A stretch of DNA of 64,000 bases from Paenibacillus cellulosilyticus (GTDB lineage Bacteria; Bacillota; Bacilli; Paenibacillales; Paenibacillaceae): NCBI RefSeq assembly GCF_003182255.1, contig NZ_QGTQ01000012.1, forward strand, positions 101,633 through 165,632. The letters run 5' to 3'. The stretch's first letter is position 1; each line of letters begins with the position of its first letter. Below are positions 24,924-34,654 of the stretch, piece after piece. The translations under genes and the position numbers were made by a program. The notes beneath the pieces are model-generated. The model saw only the letters and a program-made list of their open reading frames with translations. It ran no database searches and was not told the DNA's origin.

Positions 24924-26504
24924 ATGACATCATTAAGTCATCAGGATCAACAGAGATCGTTCTCACTGCAAGACCTTCTTGTCACTCATTTGGATGCGAA
25001 CGTTCACGCTATACGAACGGCTACCGGTGGAAGCTGTGATATCGTCTATCGTGACTTGAAGCTGGTCAATGGCATTCGTGCGGTAGTCGTAGTGACGGAT
25101 GGCCTTGTAGACATGCAACAGCTTCAGCAATTCGTCATTGATTCCTTAACGCTTGATCATACCTTTGAGTCGTTGAATGATTTGCCATTCGAGATGAAAG
25201 AGATGCCATTCCCGGAATTGCTTCGCCAGTCCATTCTAAAGGCTGGAAGCGTAGAGGAGCATTCTCGTCTCGATCAAACGCTTGACGCATTGATATCCGG
25301 ATTAGCGATTCTGTTTGTGGACGGGTTCGATCGTGCTTTTGCTATTGATGTCAAGCATTATCCCGATCGATCCATCACTCCCTCCGAGGCGGAAACGGTC
25401 GTACGTGGTCCGAGAGACAGCTTCACAGAAAATATTCGAACGAATACGGCGCTCGTACGCAGACGAATCAAGCATCCCGATCTTCGTATTGAAGGGCATA
25501 GGGCCGGACGCGTTACGATGACGAATTTGTCGATTCTCTATATTAAAGGAATTGCTCGACACAGCATTGTGGATGAAGTGCGCAGCCGATTGAGACGAAT
25601 TGATATAGATGCTGTTCTCGAAAGCGGCTATATTGAGGCGATGATTCAGGATAATGCAAGATCGACCTTTCCTACGGTCTATCATACTGAGCGGCCAGAT
25701 GTTATTGCAGCCGAGCTGCTGGAAGGCAAAATTGCCATTATGGTCGATGGAACGCCAATCGTGCTCGTCGTACCTGCATTATTCGTATCTTTCTTTCATT
25801 CACCTGAAGACTACTATCAGCGTGCGGACGTGGCGAGCTTCATCCGACTGCTTCGCTCTATCGGCGTTTTCTTCACGCTGCTTGGTCCGTCGTTTTATAT
25901 TGCTTTGACTACTTTTCATCAAGAAATGCTGCCTACACAGCTCATCGTCAGGCTGATCTCGCAGCGTGAGGGTATCCCGTTCCCGGCATTTATTGAGGCG
26001 ATGCTGATGGAGATTACATTCGATATCCTGCGAGAAGCAGGAGTCCGTATGCCGAAAATGTTTGGACCAACGGTATCCTTCGTAGGTACGCTAATTATAG
26101 GACAATCTGCTGTTGAAGCGGGGATCGTATCACCAGCCATGCTGATCGTTGTGGCCTTTACGGCGATTTCCAGTCTCGTCATTCCGGAGACAAGCATGTC
26201 GATGTCGCTGAGGCTGCTTCGCTATCCGCTAATGGTACTTAGCGGAACATTCGGGTTGTATGGCATGATGGCAGGTATTATATTGCTGACGCTCCATCTG
26301 TGCAGCTTAAGATCATTTGGTGTTCCCTATATGAGTCCACTTGCACCTTTCACCGAAGAAGACGCAGGTGATACGCTGATCCGCTTACCTCACTGGGCTG
26401 CCAAGAAACGTCCACACCAATTATCGGTGGAGCCTAACACCCGTAATCGAACGCCCAAACCACATCCAGAGCCGCAAGCGAATCCAAACGAGGATCATAA
26501 GTAA
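24924..26504 (+). CDS. Spore germination receptor A subunit (GerA family)
   Basis: 526 residues. The soluble N-terminal half carries GerA features (GSCDIVYRDLKLVNGIRAVV, LFVDGFDRAFAIDVKHYPDR, RGPRDSFTENIRTNTALVRR, the family's most conserved block), and the second half has five to six membrane helices. It is the A subunit of a nutrient germinant receptor in the spore inner membrane. The preferred start is ATG 24924 behind AAGAGGTGAG; the frame is open further upstream (TTG 24867, ATG 24897) without a ribosome site. First gene of a four-gene gerA-gerC-small-gerB operon. Expression in the forespore under sigma-G would be expected, but no clear sigma-G promoter was identified. Confidence 0.95.
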   Translation: MTSLSHQDQQRSFSLQDLLVTHLDANVHAIRTATGGSCDIVYRDLKLVNGIRAVVVVTDGLVDMQQLQQFVIDSLTLDHTFESLNDLPFEMKEMPFPELLRQSILKAGSVEEHSRLDQTLDALISGLAILFVDGFDRAFAIDVKHYPDRSITPSEAETVVRGPRDSFTENIRTNTALVRRRIKHPDLRIEGHRAGRVTMTNLSILYIKGIARHSIVDEVRSRLRRIDIDAVLESGYIEAMIQDNARSTFPTVYHTERPDVIAAELLEGKIAIMVDGTPIVLVVPALFVSFFHSPEDYYQRADVASFIRLLRSIGVFFTLLGPSFYIALTTFHQEMLPTQLIVRLISQREGIPFPAFIEAMLMEITFDILREAGVRMPKMFGPTVSFVGTLIIGQSAVEAGIVSPAMLIVVAFTAISSLVIPETSMSMSLRLLRYPLMVLSGTFGLYGMMAGIILLTLHLCSLRSFGVPYMSPLAPFTEEDAGDTLIRLPHWAAKKRPHQLSVEPNTRNRTPKPHPEPQANPNEDHK

Positions 26505-26523
26505 ATGAAGGGCGGGAGAACAT

Positions 26524-27726
26524 TTGTTCCGATTGATCAAAATGGCACTCGCCTTATCACTGCTTATCCCACTTGTCGGTTGTTGGGGGCGGCTAGAGCT
26601 TAGTGATATGGCAATTACGATGGGGCTCGGAATCGACCTTGCCGACGGAGATAAATATATTGTTTCCATTCAAGTTGTTGACGCAGGTGAAGCTTCTGCA
26701 CAGAAAGGCAGTTTAGGCCGTTCGCCTGTTGTTCTTTATTCGGCTAAGGGAAAAACGATCGCGGAAGCGATGCAGCGGATGACGACATCAAGCCCACGTA
26801 CGATATTTAACTCTCATCTCCGCGTGCTTATCATTGGTGAAAAGCTTGCGCGGCATGGGATCAGTGAGGTGCTTGATTTCATATCCCGTGACCGTCAATT
26901 CCGTACGGACTTCCCGGTCGTGATCGCTAAGAACGACAAGGCGGGCAATGCCCTCAAAATATTGACACCAATCGAATCGATACCAGCGATTCAGTTGATG
27001 CGGGCACTTGAGTATTCAGAGAAGCATTGGGCGCCGACGATCGCCATTCATTTTGACGAGCTGATTCAAGGATTAATCGCCAAAGGCAGGCAGCCGGTCG
27101 TGACTGGCGTTGTGATGATTGGAAGTTCAGAAGAAGGAAGCAGACGGTCGAATCTACAGACGACTTCTCCGAAAAATCGGTTGAGATTCACAGGGTTGTC
27201 TGTGTTTCATCGAGATCGTCTGATCGGTTGGCTGACGGAGGAAGAAAGCCGAGGCTTTAATATCGCGATGGGGAAAGCATATAAAGGCACAGGCAATGTG
27301 GAATGTTCGGATGGCAATGAGGTGTCGTTAGAAGTGCAGGAGTCTAAATCAAAGCTAAAGAGCAAGCTTAAGGGCGACAATCTTGTGCTTGGTCTTGATT
27401 TAAAGATCGAAGCCAATGTCGAAGAGGTTGCATGTAAGCTGCCGATGACGAAGGACGAAACGATCTCCGACTTAGAGAAACGTACCGAAGACACGCTGAA
27501 AGAAATTATTAATAAGACACTGAATCGTGTGCAGCATGACTTAAAGGCGGATATATTCGGTTTTGGCGATGAGGTACATCGTAAGTATCCGAAGTATTGG
27601 AAGAAGCTCTCGAATGATTGGGATACGCATTTCGCAGAGCTGCCGCCTGTGGAGCTAAATATTAAGGTGAAGATTCGTCTGCTAGGTACAGTTACGAACG
27701 TGTTGGAATCAGAGGGTTCCGAATAA
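26524..27726 (+). CDS. Spore germination receptor C subunit, Ger(x)C lipoprotein
   Basis: 400 residues. It begins MFRLIKMALALSLLIPLVGC, a type II signal with lipobox LVGC at residue 20, followed by WGRLELSDMAITMGLGIDLA, the signature start of mature GerC proteins ('E-L-x-D-x-x-I-x-x-x-x-G-I-D'). Blocks such as SSPRTIFNSHLRVLIIGEKL and TDFPVVIAKNDKAGNALKI fit domains 1 and 2; the last 180 residues form the conserved C-terminal alpha/beta domain. TTG start with GGGCGGGAG upstream. The lipid-anchored C subunit sits on the outer face of the spore inner membrane with the A and B subunits. Confidence 0.95.
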   Translation: MFRLIKMALALSLLIPLVGCWGRLELSDMAITMGLGIDLADGDKYIVSIQVVDAGEASAQKGSLGRSPVVLYSAKGKTIAEAMQRMTTSSPRTIFNSHLRVLIIGEKLARHGISEVLDFISRDRQFRTDFPVVIAKNDKAGNALKILTPIESIPAIQLMRALEYSEKHWAPTIAIHFDELIQGLIAKGRQPVVTGVVMIGSSEEGSRRSNLQTTSPKNRLRFTGLSVFHRDRLIGWLTEEESRGFNIAMGKAYKGTGNVECSDGNEVSLEVQESKSKLKSKLKGDNLVLGLDLKIEANVEEVACKLPMTKDETISDLEKRTEDTLKEIINKTLNRVQHDLKADIFGFGDEVHRKYPKYWKKLSNDWDTHFAELPPVELNIKVKIRLLGTVTNVLESEGSE

Positions 27727-27746
27727 ATGCGAGGGAGGGTGTCGAC

Positions 27747-28007
27747 ATGTCGTTATCTATCGTATGGATTCTAATCGCTGCCGCCATCCTTCTGGGTCTG
27801 CAGTGGGGGATGATATTCAATAAAGCGAATGCGAACAAAGGTTCGGTTGGCGAAAAAATCGCATTTTTTACCTTATTGTTCCTCGGTATAGGGCTCAATA
27901 TTGCGTTGTTCAAAGACTGGCTGACAGCTTCGCCGCTAATTGGAATACGAGATCTGTTGGCTCCGGCTGCCAAGTCGCTTGCGCAGTGGGGATTGGTGGG
28001 GAAGTAA
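27747..28007 (+). CDS. Small two-helix membrane protein in the ger operon
   Basis: 86 residues: a hydrophobic helix at about 3-24 (IVWILIAAAILLGLQWGMIF), a basic, glycine-containing loop, and a second helix at about 40-58 (IAFFTLLFLGIGLNIALF). Small two-helix proteins between the C and B genes of some ger operons have been called D subunits (GerD-like position, not GerD itself), and this one has the right size and place. A ribosome site (GAGGGAGG) precedes the ATG. Its stop is only four bases before the gerB start. Role in receptor function is inferred from position. Confidence 0.7.
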   Translation: MSLSIVWILIAAAILLGLQWGMIFNKANANKGSVGEKIAFFTLLFLGIGLNIALFKDWLTASPLIGIRDLLAPAAKSLAQWGLVGK

Positions 28008-28011
28008 CAAG

Positions 28012-29388
28012 ATGCAGGAACGCATTGGCGTACGACAGTTGACGATACTTGTCATTCATTTCATGCTCGGGACTTCGATCCTGATTGCACCATCTAACCT
28101 TGCATATGTTGCCAAGCAGGACGGTTGGATTGCAGCTATCCTCGGTATTGCACTGGTAGCCATCTCGGTTTTCCTGTATGAAGCTTTGGCCAAACGGTAT
28201 CCGACGCTTACTTTCACAGCAATGATCGAGGTCATTGTCGGCAAATGGATCGGAAAATTGATTTCGTTGTTGGTGTTCAGCTATCTGTTTCTACTGACGG
28301 CTTTTCTCGTTCGGGTAGCTGGTAATTTCATTACGACACAGATCTTACCGGAGACGCCGATTGAAGCAGTGATTGTTATTCTGCTCGCAGTTATTGTTGC
28401 TGCTGTCGCATATGGAATAGAGACGATTGCAAGGGCATCAGAAATGTTATTCTTCCCGGTTCTCATCCTGCTCGTGTTATTGGTGCTGTTCCTGCTGCCA
28501 GAGAGTAAGCCGGAAAATTTATTACCAATGCTGGAGCGGGGACCGAAACCCATTATACTTAGCGGATTCTATCTGTTCACGCTGCAGGAAGTGGCTGTCT
28601 TCCTCATGTTATATCCGAATGTCAGTAAGCCGGAGAAGATACGAATAGCGATGCTCAAAGGGATTCTCGTTGGGGGCATCGCCGTCATCCTTACAACAAC
28701 ATTTTGTTTGCTTGTGCTCGGAACCCAGCTGACGGAACGGAACATCTTCGCAAGCTATTCATTAGCTAAGAAAATATCGGTGGCACAATTTCTGCGTGTC
28801 GATGCCTTCATGGCAATCATCTGGCTGATTGCTTTGTTCTTCAAAGCGGCGATTAGTTACTATGGTGCTTCTATAGCGCTGACCGAGACATTAGGCCTTC
28901 GCCGATATCGGGTGCTAATCTTGCCGCTTAGCATGCTGGTGATGTGGCTGTCGATTGTTGTGTATCAGAATATCGTGGAGTTTCTTAATTTCACGCCGGC
29001 GATCTGGTCGCTGTATTGTACCTGCTTTGTAGTCGTGCTGCCACTGCTGCTCATTATGATTGATCGACTTCGTTTCGGGAGTAAGCCTGGTGGACAGGCG
29101 AAGCAAGGAGCGCAGCAGCAAGCTCAGCAATCGGGACAACAAGGCGGCAGCCAGTCACAGCAACCGGAGAACGTACAAAGCCAGCAAGCAGGTGTTCAGG
29201 CGCAGCCGGTGCAGAACGCTCAAGCTCAGCAGACAGTCGCACAGGGGCAGCAACAAAATGGATCGGAGCAGCAGTCGGCTCCTGGCACACAGCAGAAGAT
29301 TGGCGTGCAAGCTGAAATCGATGGACGGCAGTCGCAGACGAACGCAGTTCAGAACCATGTACCGCCACCAACTACTCAGCCTCCGTAA
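28012..29388 (+). CDS. Spore germination receptor B subunit (GerB permease) with Q/G-rich tail
   Basis: 458 residues. About ten membrane helices of the APC-like GerB family: ERIGVRQLTILVIHFMLGTS at the start, ALAKRYPTLTFTAMIEVIVG, PVLILLVLLVLFLLPES, LQEVAVFLMLYPNVSKPEKI, all typical. It is the germinant-binding subunit. The ATG at 28012 has GGGGAAG upstream; an in-frame GTG at 27940 lies inside the preceding gene and is less likely. Odd feature: from about residue 362 there are almost 100 residues very rich in Gln, with Gly, Ala and Ser (AKQGAQQQAQQSGQQGG and similar), a disordered cytoplasmic tail that ordinary GerB proteins of about 365 residues lack. Confidence 0.9.
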   Translation: MQERIGVRQLTILVIHFMLGTSILIAPSNLAYVAKQDGWIAAILGIALVAISVFLYEALAKRYPTLTFTAMIEVIVGKWIGKLISLLVFSYLFLLTAFLVRVAGNFITTQILPETPIEAVIVILLAVIVAAVAYGIETIARASEMLFFPVLILLVLLVLFLLPESKPENLLPMLERGPKPIILSGFYLFTLQEVAVFLMLYPNVSKPEKIRIAMLKGILVGGIAVILTTTFCLLVLGTQLTERNIFASYSLAKKISVAQFLRVDAFMAIIWLIALFFKAAISYYGASIALTETLGLRRYRVLILPLSMLVMWLSIVVYQNIVEFLNFTPAIWSLYCTCFVVVLPLLLIMIDRLRFGSKPGGQAKQGAQQQAQQSGQQGGSQSQQPENVQSQQAGVQAQPVQNAQAQQTVAQGQQQNGSEQQSAPGTQQKIGVQAEIDGRQSQTNAVQNHVPPPTTQPP

Positions 29389-29408
29389 AATCAATGCTGA
29401 AACGCAAC

Positions 29409-29437
29409 GAACCTCCGGGAATTCCGGAGGTTTGTTT
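29409..29437. terminator. Terminator of the ger operon
   Basis: AACCTCCGG-GAATT-CCGGAGGTT, a perfect 9-bp stem (29410-29432) followed by TGTTTATT. Lies between gerB and the convergent AraC gene. Confidence 0.85.
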
Positions 29438-29447
29438 ATTGTAAGCA

Positions 29448-30629
29448 CTACTGACCATGTTTCGCGCGGAAACGCATCGGCGTCTCACCGGTTATTTTGC
29501 TGAAGCTTTTCGTAAAATGACTTTGATCAAAGAAGTTGAGCCTCGCGCAAATATCGGACAAAGGAAGCTTAGTCAAGGAGAGTAAGCTTTTGGCTTCTTC
29601 TACCTTTTGCAACAAAATAAATGCGCTGATCGTCATGCCGGTTTCTTTCTTAAACAAGCGAGACAGGTAGCTCGGGTTCAATTCTACTAGCTTGGCCAAT
29701 GTGTCCAGTGGAATATCCTCATATAGGTGGTCGAAAATATAGTTCTGGCAACTAACAATAACCCTCGAATAAGACTGTTCCCGCACCGCTCTGACTCGAT
29801 CGATAAACTCAATCATAGCTTCAAACATTTTGGCGTTTACATCGCTAATGCGGTGAAGATCTTCAATTTGTTGAATATATAGATCGCTGATCGTATAGGC
29901 AATCTCCGAATGCAAGCCGCCGTCCATCGCTGCGCGAGTAGACAAGGCAATCGCAGTGATCGCGATATTCTTACTGTTACGAAGCTGGCTATGCCGTGAA
30001 AGCGTACCTTGCCCTTTAAGGGGCAAAACCTTCATCATCTGAATGAATTCTTCCTTACGCCCTTTCTTAATGCATTGGAAAAGCTGCTTCTCCATGTTCG
30101 AATCATGATGGAGGAAGTTATTCTCCCGGTTCGTGGACAACGTCACCTCTGCGTTTCTTCGCGTAGTGCCATTACTCGGGGCAAGATGGTGCTGATAAAT
30201 GCTCGTGATCGGTAGCTGCTCGCCATAGATCATGTAGTGGCACAGTGAAGCGAGATGCAGCAGCTGCGTTCTGGAGTAGATCGGCATCTGTTTGTATGCT
30301 TTGGCAAGTGACTCCGCTTCTCTAGCAGACATGCCTTGATCGTGTCGCATGCCCTGCAGCACGAGATCGGGTACTTCCTCTAACAAGGAAGGGCCGATAA
30401 TGAACGTTCCGATCAGTTGATGATCAGAGCTGCGATAAGGGATTAGGGCATATTGTTCCACATTATTCGAAGTCCGCAGCTGCGGGTAGTCGATGGGGTC
30501 ATGAGGTGGATGCAATCTTAAATCGACTGGGTAATATGCAGAACCTTCTTGATAGCAAAAAGCAACTGAAAGCTGGCTGACACCTGCTAACGATTGGCAA
30601 ATAAACGGTATGTTAATACGGGTTTGCAT
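29448..30629 (-). CDS. AraC family transcriptional regulator
   Basis: About 393 residues. The last 100 carry two helix-turn-helix motifs: PLDTLAKLVELNPSYLSRLF-KKE and LPLSDICARLNFFDQSHFTK-SF, ending GETPMRFRAK, the standard AraC/XylS domain. The first 270 residues are a ligand or sensor domain not recognised at family level (QLSVAFCYQEGSAYYPVDLR near the start), common in regulators of sugar genes in Paenibacillus. An ATG at 30644 is possible, but GATGAGGT is well spaced before ATG 30629. The gene is divergent from a GH3 beta-glucosidase, its probable target. Confidence 0.85.
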   Translation of the reverse strand: MQTRINIPFICQSLAGVSQLSVAFCYQEGSAYYPVDLRLHPPHDPIDYPQLRTSNNVEQYALIPYRSSDHQLIGTFIIGPSLLEEVPDLVLQGMRHDQGMSAREAESLAKAYKQMPIYSRTQLLHLASLCHYMIYGEQLPITSIYQHHLAPSNGTTRRNAEVTLSTNRENNFLHHDSNMEKQLFQCIKKGRKEEFIQMMKVLPLKGQGTLSRHSQLRNSKNIAITAIALSTRAAMDGGLHSEIAYTISDLYIQQIEDLHRISDVNAKMFEAMIEFIDRVRAVREQSYSRVIVSCQNYIFDHLYEDIPLDTLAKLVELNPSYLSRLFKKETGMTISAFILLQKVEEAKSLLSLTKLPLSDICARLNFFDQSHFTKSFSKITGETPMRFRAKHGQ

Positions 30630-30742
30630 GCGTATGGACCTCATCGGAATTAATTGTACTCATGTCAAAATGATACTAAAAATATCATCTATATACCATA
30701 ATGGCTATTGCGATTTACATATGATTAAGATGAACCTAAGTT

Positions 30743-30757
30743 GAAAACGCTTCAATA
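30743..30757 (+). promoter_or_regulatory. cre-like (CcpA) site before the GH3 gene
   Basis: TTGAAAACGCTTCAA agrees with the first 12 positions of the CcpA consensus WTGAAARCGYTTWCW and is an imperfect palindrome (TTGAA/TTCAA). It lies 25 bases before the beta-glucosidase start, suiting carbon catabolite repression by roadblock. Binding is inferred. Confidence 0.55.
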
Positions 30758-30782
30758 AAATCCGGATAGAGGTGTCTCATTC

Positions 30783-33065
30783 ATGAGTAGAGATTTGCAG
30801 CAGCTGATTAGCGAGATGACGTTAGAAGAGAAAGCGAGCCTATGCTCCGGACTCGACTTCTGGAACACGAAACCGATCGAACGACTAGGCATTCCATCTA
30901 TCATGGTGACGGACGGCCCTCACGGGCTGCGCAAGCAAAAGGGAAGCGGGGATCATCTTGGCCTATTCGACAGCGTGCCGGCTACTTGCTTCCCATCTGC
31001 AGCAGGACTAGCCAGCTCGTGGAATCGCGACTTAATTCGAGAAGTCGGAATCGCATTGGGGGAAGAATGCCAAGCGGAGAATGTTGGGGTGCTGCTCGGA
31101 CCAGGTGTGAATATTAAACGTTCACCGCTGTGCGGACGGAACTTTGAATATTTTTCCGAAGATCCGTATCTCTCGAGCGAAATGGCGGCTAACCATATTA
31201 TCGGCGTTCAGAGCCAAGGCGTTGGCACGTCGCTGAAGCATTTTGCAGCAAATAATCAGGAGCACCGTCGTATGTCGGTTGATGCCATCGTTGATGAGCG
31301 AACGCTTCGTGAAATCTATCTTGCCAGCTTCGAAGGTGCCGTGAAGAAGGGCGAGCCTTGGACAGTCATGTGCTCCTATAACAAAGTGAACGGTGAATTC
31401 GCTTCGCAGAATGAGCAGCTCCTTACGAAAATTTTGAAAGAAGAATGGGGGCACGCAGGCTTCGTCGTATCGGACTGGGGTGCGGTTGTAGATCGTGTTC
31501 CAGGTCTTGCTGCTGGACTTGAGCTTGAGATGCCGGCCACTGGCGGCGTGAACGACCGCAAAATCGTCGAAGCGGTGCAAAGCGGCCGGTTATCGATAGA
31601 CGTGCTTGATGAAGCCGTAAGACGTCTGCTAACGGTGATCTTCCAAGCGGCGGATCAGCACAAAGAAGGCTCGCAATACGATCAAGCAGCGCATCATCAG
31701 TTGGCACGTAGAGCAGCGGCAGAAAGTATGGTGCTTCTGAAAAATGAGGAAGCCGTGCTGCCACTACCTAAACAAGGCAGCCTTGCGGTAATTGGTGAGT
31801 TCTGCTATCGACCACGCTATCAAGGCGGCGGAAGCTCGCATATTGTACCGACGCAGCTGGATAACCTGTATGAGGAAATCGTGCGCAGCGCGGGAGCTGC
31901 GGCATCGGTTGTCTATGCGCAAGGCTATAAGCTGGATAGCGATGAATCGGATGATGCGATGATTGCAGAGGCTGCTGCTGCAGCGGCAAGTGCGGATCAT
32001 GCCGTGCTGTTCATCGGCTTGCCTGACCGGTATGAGTCTGAGGGCTACGATCGTTCGCATCTTCAGATTCCGGCAAACCAGCAGCAGCTAGTTGCAGAGA
32101 TTGCGAAGGTTCAGCTGAATTTAATCGTTGTGCTGTGCAATGGTGCTCCGATTGAGATGCCATGGCTGCCTCATGCGAAGGCTGTCCTTGAAGGCTATCT
32201 CGGCGGCCAAGCGCTTGGCGGCGCGTTCGCTGATCTTCTGTTCGGTGATGTGAATCCCAGCGGCAAACTTGCAGAGACATTCCCGAAGAAGCTGAGCCAT
32301 AACCCATCGCATTTGAACTTCCCAGGCCACAATGACCGTGTGGAATACCATGAAGGCGGATTTGTGGGATATCGTTACTACGACATGAAGGAAATCGAGC
32401 CTTTATTCCCGTTCGGATATGGTCTTAGTTATACACAGTTTGAGTACTCGAATTTATCCGTAAGCCGGAAGAGCTTGAAGGATACGGATACAGTAGAAGT
32501 CCGTTTAACGGTACATAATGTGGGTACCGTTGCGGGCAAAGAGATTGTACAGCTATATGTGCATGACAAAGAGAGCACTGTCGTACGTCCGAAGCAGGAG
32601 CTGAAAGGCTTCGTGAAGGTTGATCTTGCACCTGGGGAAGGGTCAACGGTGCAGATGACGCTGGATAAGCGTGCTTTTGCCTACTACAACACAACACTAG
32701 GCGATTGGCATGTGGAGAGCGGCGAGTTCGAACTGCGCATCGGCAAATCGTCTCAAGACATCATGCTTACGGAGACGATTACAGTGGAATCTACGGTACC
32801 GGTAAGCAGCCCATTTACTCGTCATTCGACGCTTGGTGATCTGCTGAAAGATCCAGTAGGGGCTCAAGTTGTTGGGCAGATGATGCAGCAGTTCCAGGCT
32901 CAATCGACTACGGCGTCGTTAGCGGAAGAGGCGCCGGATATGATGATGGCGATGATGCAGTTCATGCCGATTCGTGCGATGGTGACGTTCTCGCAAGGTG
33001 CTTTTACCGAGCAAATGCTTGATGGGTTGTTAACGCAGCTGAATGGAGCTGCCGTAGAGAGCTAG
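30783..33065 (+). CDS. Glycoside hydrolase family 3 beta-glucosidase
   Basis: 760 residues. The N-terminal (beta/alpha)8 domain shows [72 protein letters not shown], and the nucleophile region [10 protein letters not shown] with its Asp near residue 232. The GH3 C-terminal domain ([18 protein letters not shown]) and a fibronectin-III-like domain ([20 protein letters not shown]) follow. The last 80 residues are Met-rich and unusual. No signal peptide: it is cytosolic and would hydrolyse imported beta-glucosides. GAGGTG precedes the ATG. Divergent AraC gene and a cre-like site point to substrate and carbon control. Confidence 0.95.
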   Translation: MSRDLQQLISEMTLEEKASLCSGLDFWNTKPIERLGIPSIMVTDGPHGLRKQKGSGDHLGLFDSVPATCFPSAAGLASSWNRDLIREVGIALGEECQAENVGVLLGPGVNIKRSPLCGRNFEYFSEDPYLSSEMAANHIIGVQSQGVGTSLKHFAANNQEHRRMSVDAIVDERTLREIYLASFEGAVKKGEPWTVMCSYNKVNGEFASQNEQLLTKILKEEWGHAGFVVSDWGAVVDRVPGLAAGLELEMPATGGVNDRKIVEAVQSGRLSIDVLDEAVRRLLTVIFQAADQHKEGSQYDQAAHHQLARRAAAESMVLLKNEEAVLPLPKQGSLAVIGEFCYRPRYQGGGSSHIVPTQLDNLYEEIVRSAGAAASVVYAQGYKLDSDESDDAMIAEAAAAAASADHAVLFIGLPDRYESEGYDRSHLQIPANQQQLVAEIAKVQLNLIVVLCNGAPIEMPWLPHAKAVLEGYLGGQALGGAFADLLFGDVNPSGKLAETFPKKLSHNPSHLNFPGHNDRVEYHEGGFVGYRYYDMKEIEPLFPFGYGLSYTQFEYSNLSVSRKSLKDTDTVEVRLTVHNVGTVAGKEIVQLYVHDKESTVVRPKQELKGFVKVDLAPGEGSTVQMTLDKRAFAYYNTTLGDWHVESGEFELRIGKSSQDIMLTETITVESTVPVSSPFTRHSTLGDLLKDPVGAQVVGQMMQQFQAQSTTASLAEEAPDMMMAMMQFMPIRAMVTFSQGAFTEQMLDGLLTQLNGAAVES

Positions 33066-33152
33066 TACACGAAGTTAAGGCATCGGAGGATACGAATTCA
33101 TCATGGCAGCTCGCGCAGAGATTTAAATCTCGAGTAAGTGCTACTCGCCTAT

Positions 33153-33200
33153 ACACCTGTATCAAAGGAGAACAATCCCTTTGGTGCAGGTGTGTTTTTT
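33153..33200 (+). terminator. Terminator after the GH3 gene
   Basis: ACACCTG at 33153-33159 pairs with CAGGTGT at 33187-33193, extended by CAAAGG/CCTTTG across an internal mismatch, followed by TTTTTTAT. Confidence 0.8.
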
Positions 33201-33238
33201 ATAAAAGGAAAGCTCGTGTATAACCTGATATTTGGCTA

Positions 33239-33287
33239 TTGCTAATTGTTGGATGTCTGATACAATATAAGATACCGAACGGTATCT
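33239..33287 (+). promoter_or_regulatory. Promoter with palindromic operator before the peroxiredoxin gene
   Basis: TTGCTA (33239-33244), 16 bases, TACAAT (33261-33266) with an upstream TG (extended -10). Directly downstream, over the expected start site, lies AGATACCGAACGGTATCT (33270-33287), eight-base arms around two central bases. This size and symmetry is typical of a TetR-family operator; the matching regulator is not adjacent. Confidence 0.7.
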
Positions 33288-33339
33288 TTTTGACGCTAGA
33301 TAAAACATGGATAGAGAAACCTATGGGGAGTGAAGAGCC

Positions 33340-33987
33340 ATGACGATGAGGGAAGAGCTGGAACAAGCGAAAGCTAGTTTTATTGCAAGGCTGCCGGAAG
33401 AAGCGCAGCATGCTGTGTTTGGTCACATAAAGGATCAACTTGATTCGGGTCAAGCGTTCGGTCTGCGGGTAGGGGAACAAGCGCCTAATTTTACATTGAC
33501 TGGTCCGCATGGGGAGCCGATTACACTGAACGAAGAGCTTGCGACAGGTCCCGTTGCGTTAACATTCTATCGTGGTAGTTGGTGTCCATATTGCAACATT
33601 GAGCTTCGTGCTTATGAGCAGAGAATATCTGAAATTCGAAATCTTGGTGCGCAGCTTATTGCCATATCACCGCAAAATCCAGACCATACGTTGACGCAGA
33701 AAGAGAAAGAACAGTTATCGTATCATGTATTGAGTGATTCCAATGGTCAAGTGGCAGCCCGTTATCGACTATTATTCGAGCTTCCGAGCAATCTTCAGCA
33801 TACATTCCTTACTGTCATGAAGCGGGATCTGACGATATTCAACGCGACGGATCGATGGATATTGCCAGTTCCTGCAACGTATATTATTGATCGAGAAGGG
33901 ATCGTTCGTTATGCCGCGTCGAATCCGGATTTCATGCAGCGAACAGATCCGCAGATCGTTATCGATGAGTTAAAGAAGCTTCTGTAA
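33340..33987 (+). CDS. Peroxiredoxin-like (AhpC/TSA family) protein
   Basis: 215 residues. After an N-terminal helix region (ELEQAKASFIARLPEE) comes the thioredoxin-like domain: GEQAPNFTLTGPHGEPITLN, VALTFYRGSWCPYCNIELRA with a CxxC in place of the single peroxidatic Cys surroundings, LGAQLIAISPQNPDHTL and PATYIIDREGIVRYA. This is the peroxiredoxin-like family with the YRGSWCPYC motif that is often found under TetR-type control. It would reduce peroxides or quinone-derived electrophiles. Monocistronic, between a palindromic operator and a strong terminator. Confidence 0.9.
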   Translation: MTMREELEQAKASFIARLPEEAQHAVFGHIKDQLDSGQAFGLRVGEQAPNFTLTGPHGEPITLNEELATGPVALTFYRGSWCPYCNIELRAYEQRISEIRNLGAQLIAISPQNPDHTLTQKEKEQLSYHVLSDSNGQVAARYRLLFELPSNLQHTFLTVMKRDLTIFNATDRWILPVPATYIIDREGIVRYAASNPDFMQRTDPQIVIDELKKLL

Positions 33988-33991
33988 AAAT

Positions 33992-34030
33992 AAAAAGCCG
34001 ATGGCGGATTGTCCGCCATCGGCTTTGCTG
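33992..34030. terminator. Terminator between the peroxiredoxin and kinase genes
   Basis: AAAGCCGATGGCGGA pairs perfectly with TCCGCCATCGGCTTT around a TTG loop (33994-34026). Serves convergent genes. Confidence 0.9.
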
Positions 34031-34048
34031 CATCATGGTAGTTGCTTC

Positions 34049-34654
34049 TTATAGAGTGACCGTTTGCTTGCCTTCAACGAATTGGAACAATGTTTCGACT
34101 TTCTCGTCTGTCAGCACACCGCTGTTATCGAATACGGTAATCGACGATTGCGGAATGTCCCAATTGACTTCCGGAACGAATTGAACGCGTGTTGCGAACG
34201 AATCCCAGTTGTCGAGCTTCCATTGGTCGCGAACGGTTTGACGGTCGATAATCCGCGTACGCTGCGTCTCCATATCAGACAGTGTAACGACGACAACTTT
34301 CACATCGACGTCGGAGCGGGACAGACCAGCAGCGCTGATAACGTCTTCGATCCATTGTTTGTTCTTCAGCTCAGCCGTGAATGGGCTGATCATGAAGACG
34401 TTCTGACCAGCTGCGAGGTTCTCGATGCAGATGTCTTTCGTCGTATCATACTCGAGGTCACGCAGGTTCTTCTTATAGAAATCAGAGTCACGGTCATTCG
34501 GATCAAGACCGTTCTGAACGAGCATGTGCTCAACGAAGCGTCCGCCAACCGTATCACGATCGAGGAAAGCTGCAGGAATACGATTCGATAACTTGCGTGC
34601 AACGGTCGTTTTACCCGTGCCGGCCACGCCTACGAAGAAAATAAGCTTTTGCAA
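34049..34654 (-). CDS. P-loop nucleotide kinase-like ATPase
   Basis: 201 residues from a TTG start: MQKLIFFVGVAGTGKTTVAR with Walker A GVAGTGKTT, then AAFLDRDTVGGRFVEHML (the D-R-D of AAA_33-type kinases), NVFMISPFTAELKNK, VKVVVVTLSDMETQRTRI and IDRQTVRDQWK. This is the general 'AAA family ATPase/kinase' group that includes chloramphenicol phosphotransferase-like and gluconate-kinase-like enzymes; substrate unknown. A GTG at 34669 is in frame, but GGAGG sits between it and the TTG with eight-base spacing, so the TTG is preferred. Monocistronic. Confidence 0.8.
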   Translation of the reverse strand: MQKLIFFVGVAGTGKTTVARKLSNRIPAAFLDRDTVGGRFVEHMLVQNGLDPNDRDSDFYKKNLRDLEYDTTKDICIENLAAGQNVFMISPFTAELKNKQWIEDVISAAGLSRSDVDVKVVVVTLSDMETQRTRIIDRQTVRDQWKLDNWDSFATRVQFVPEVNWDIPQSSITVFDNSGVLTDEKVETLFQFVEGKQTVTL

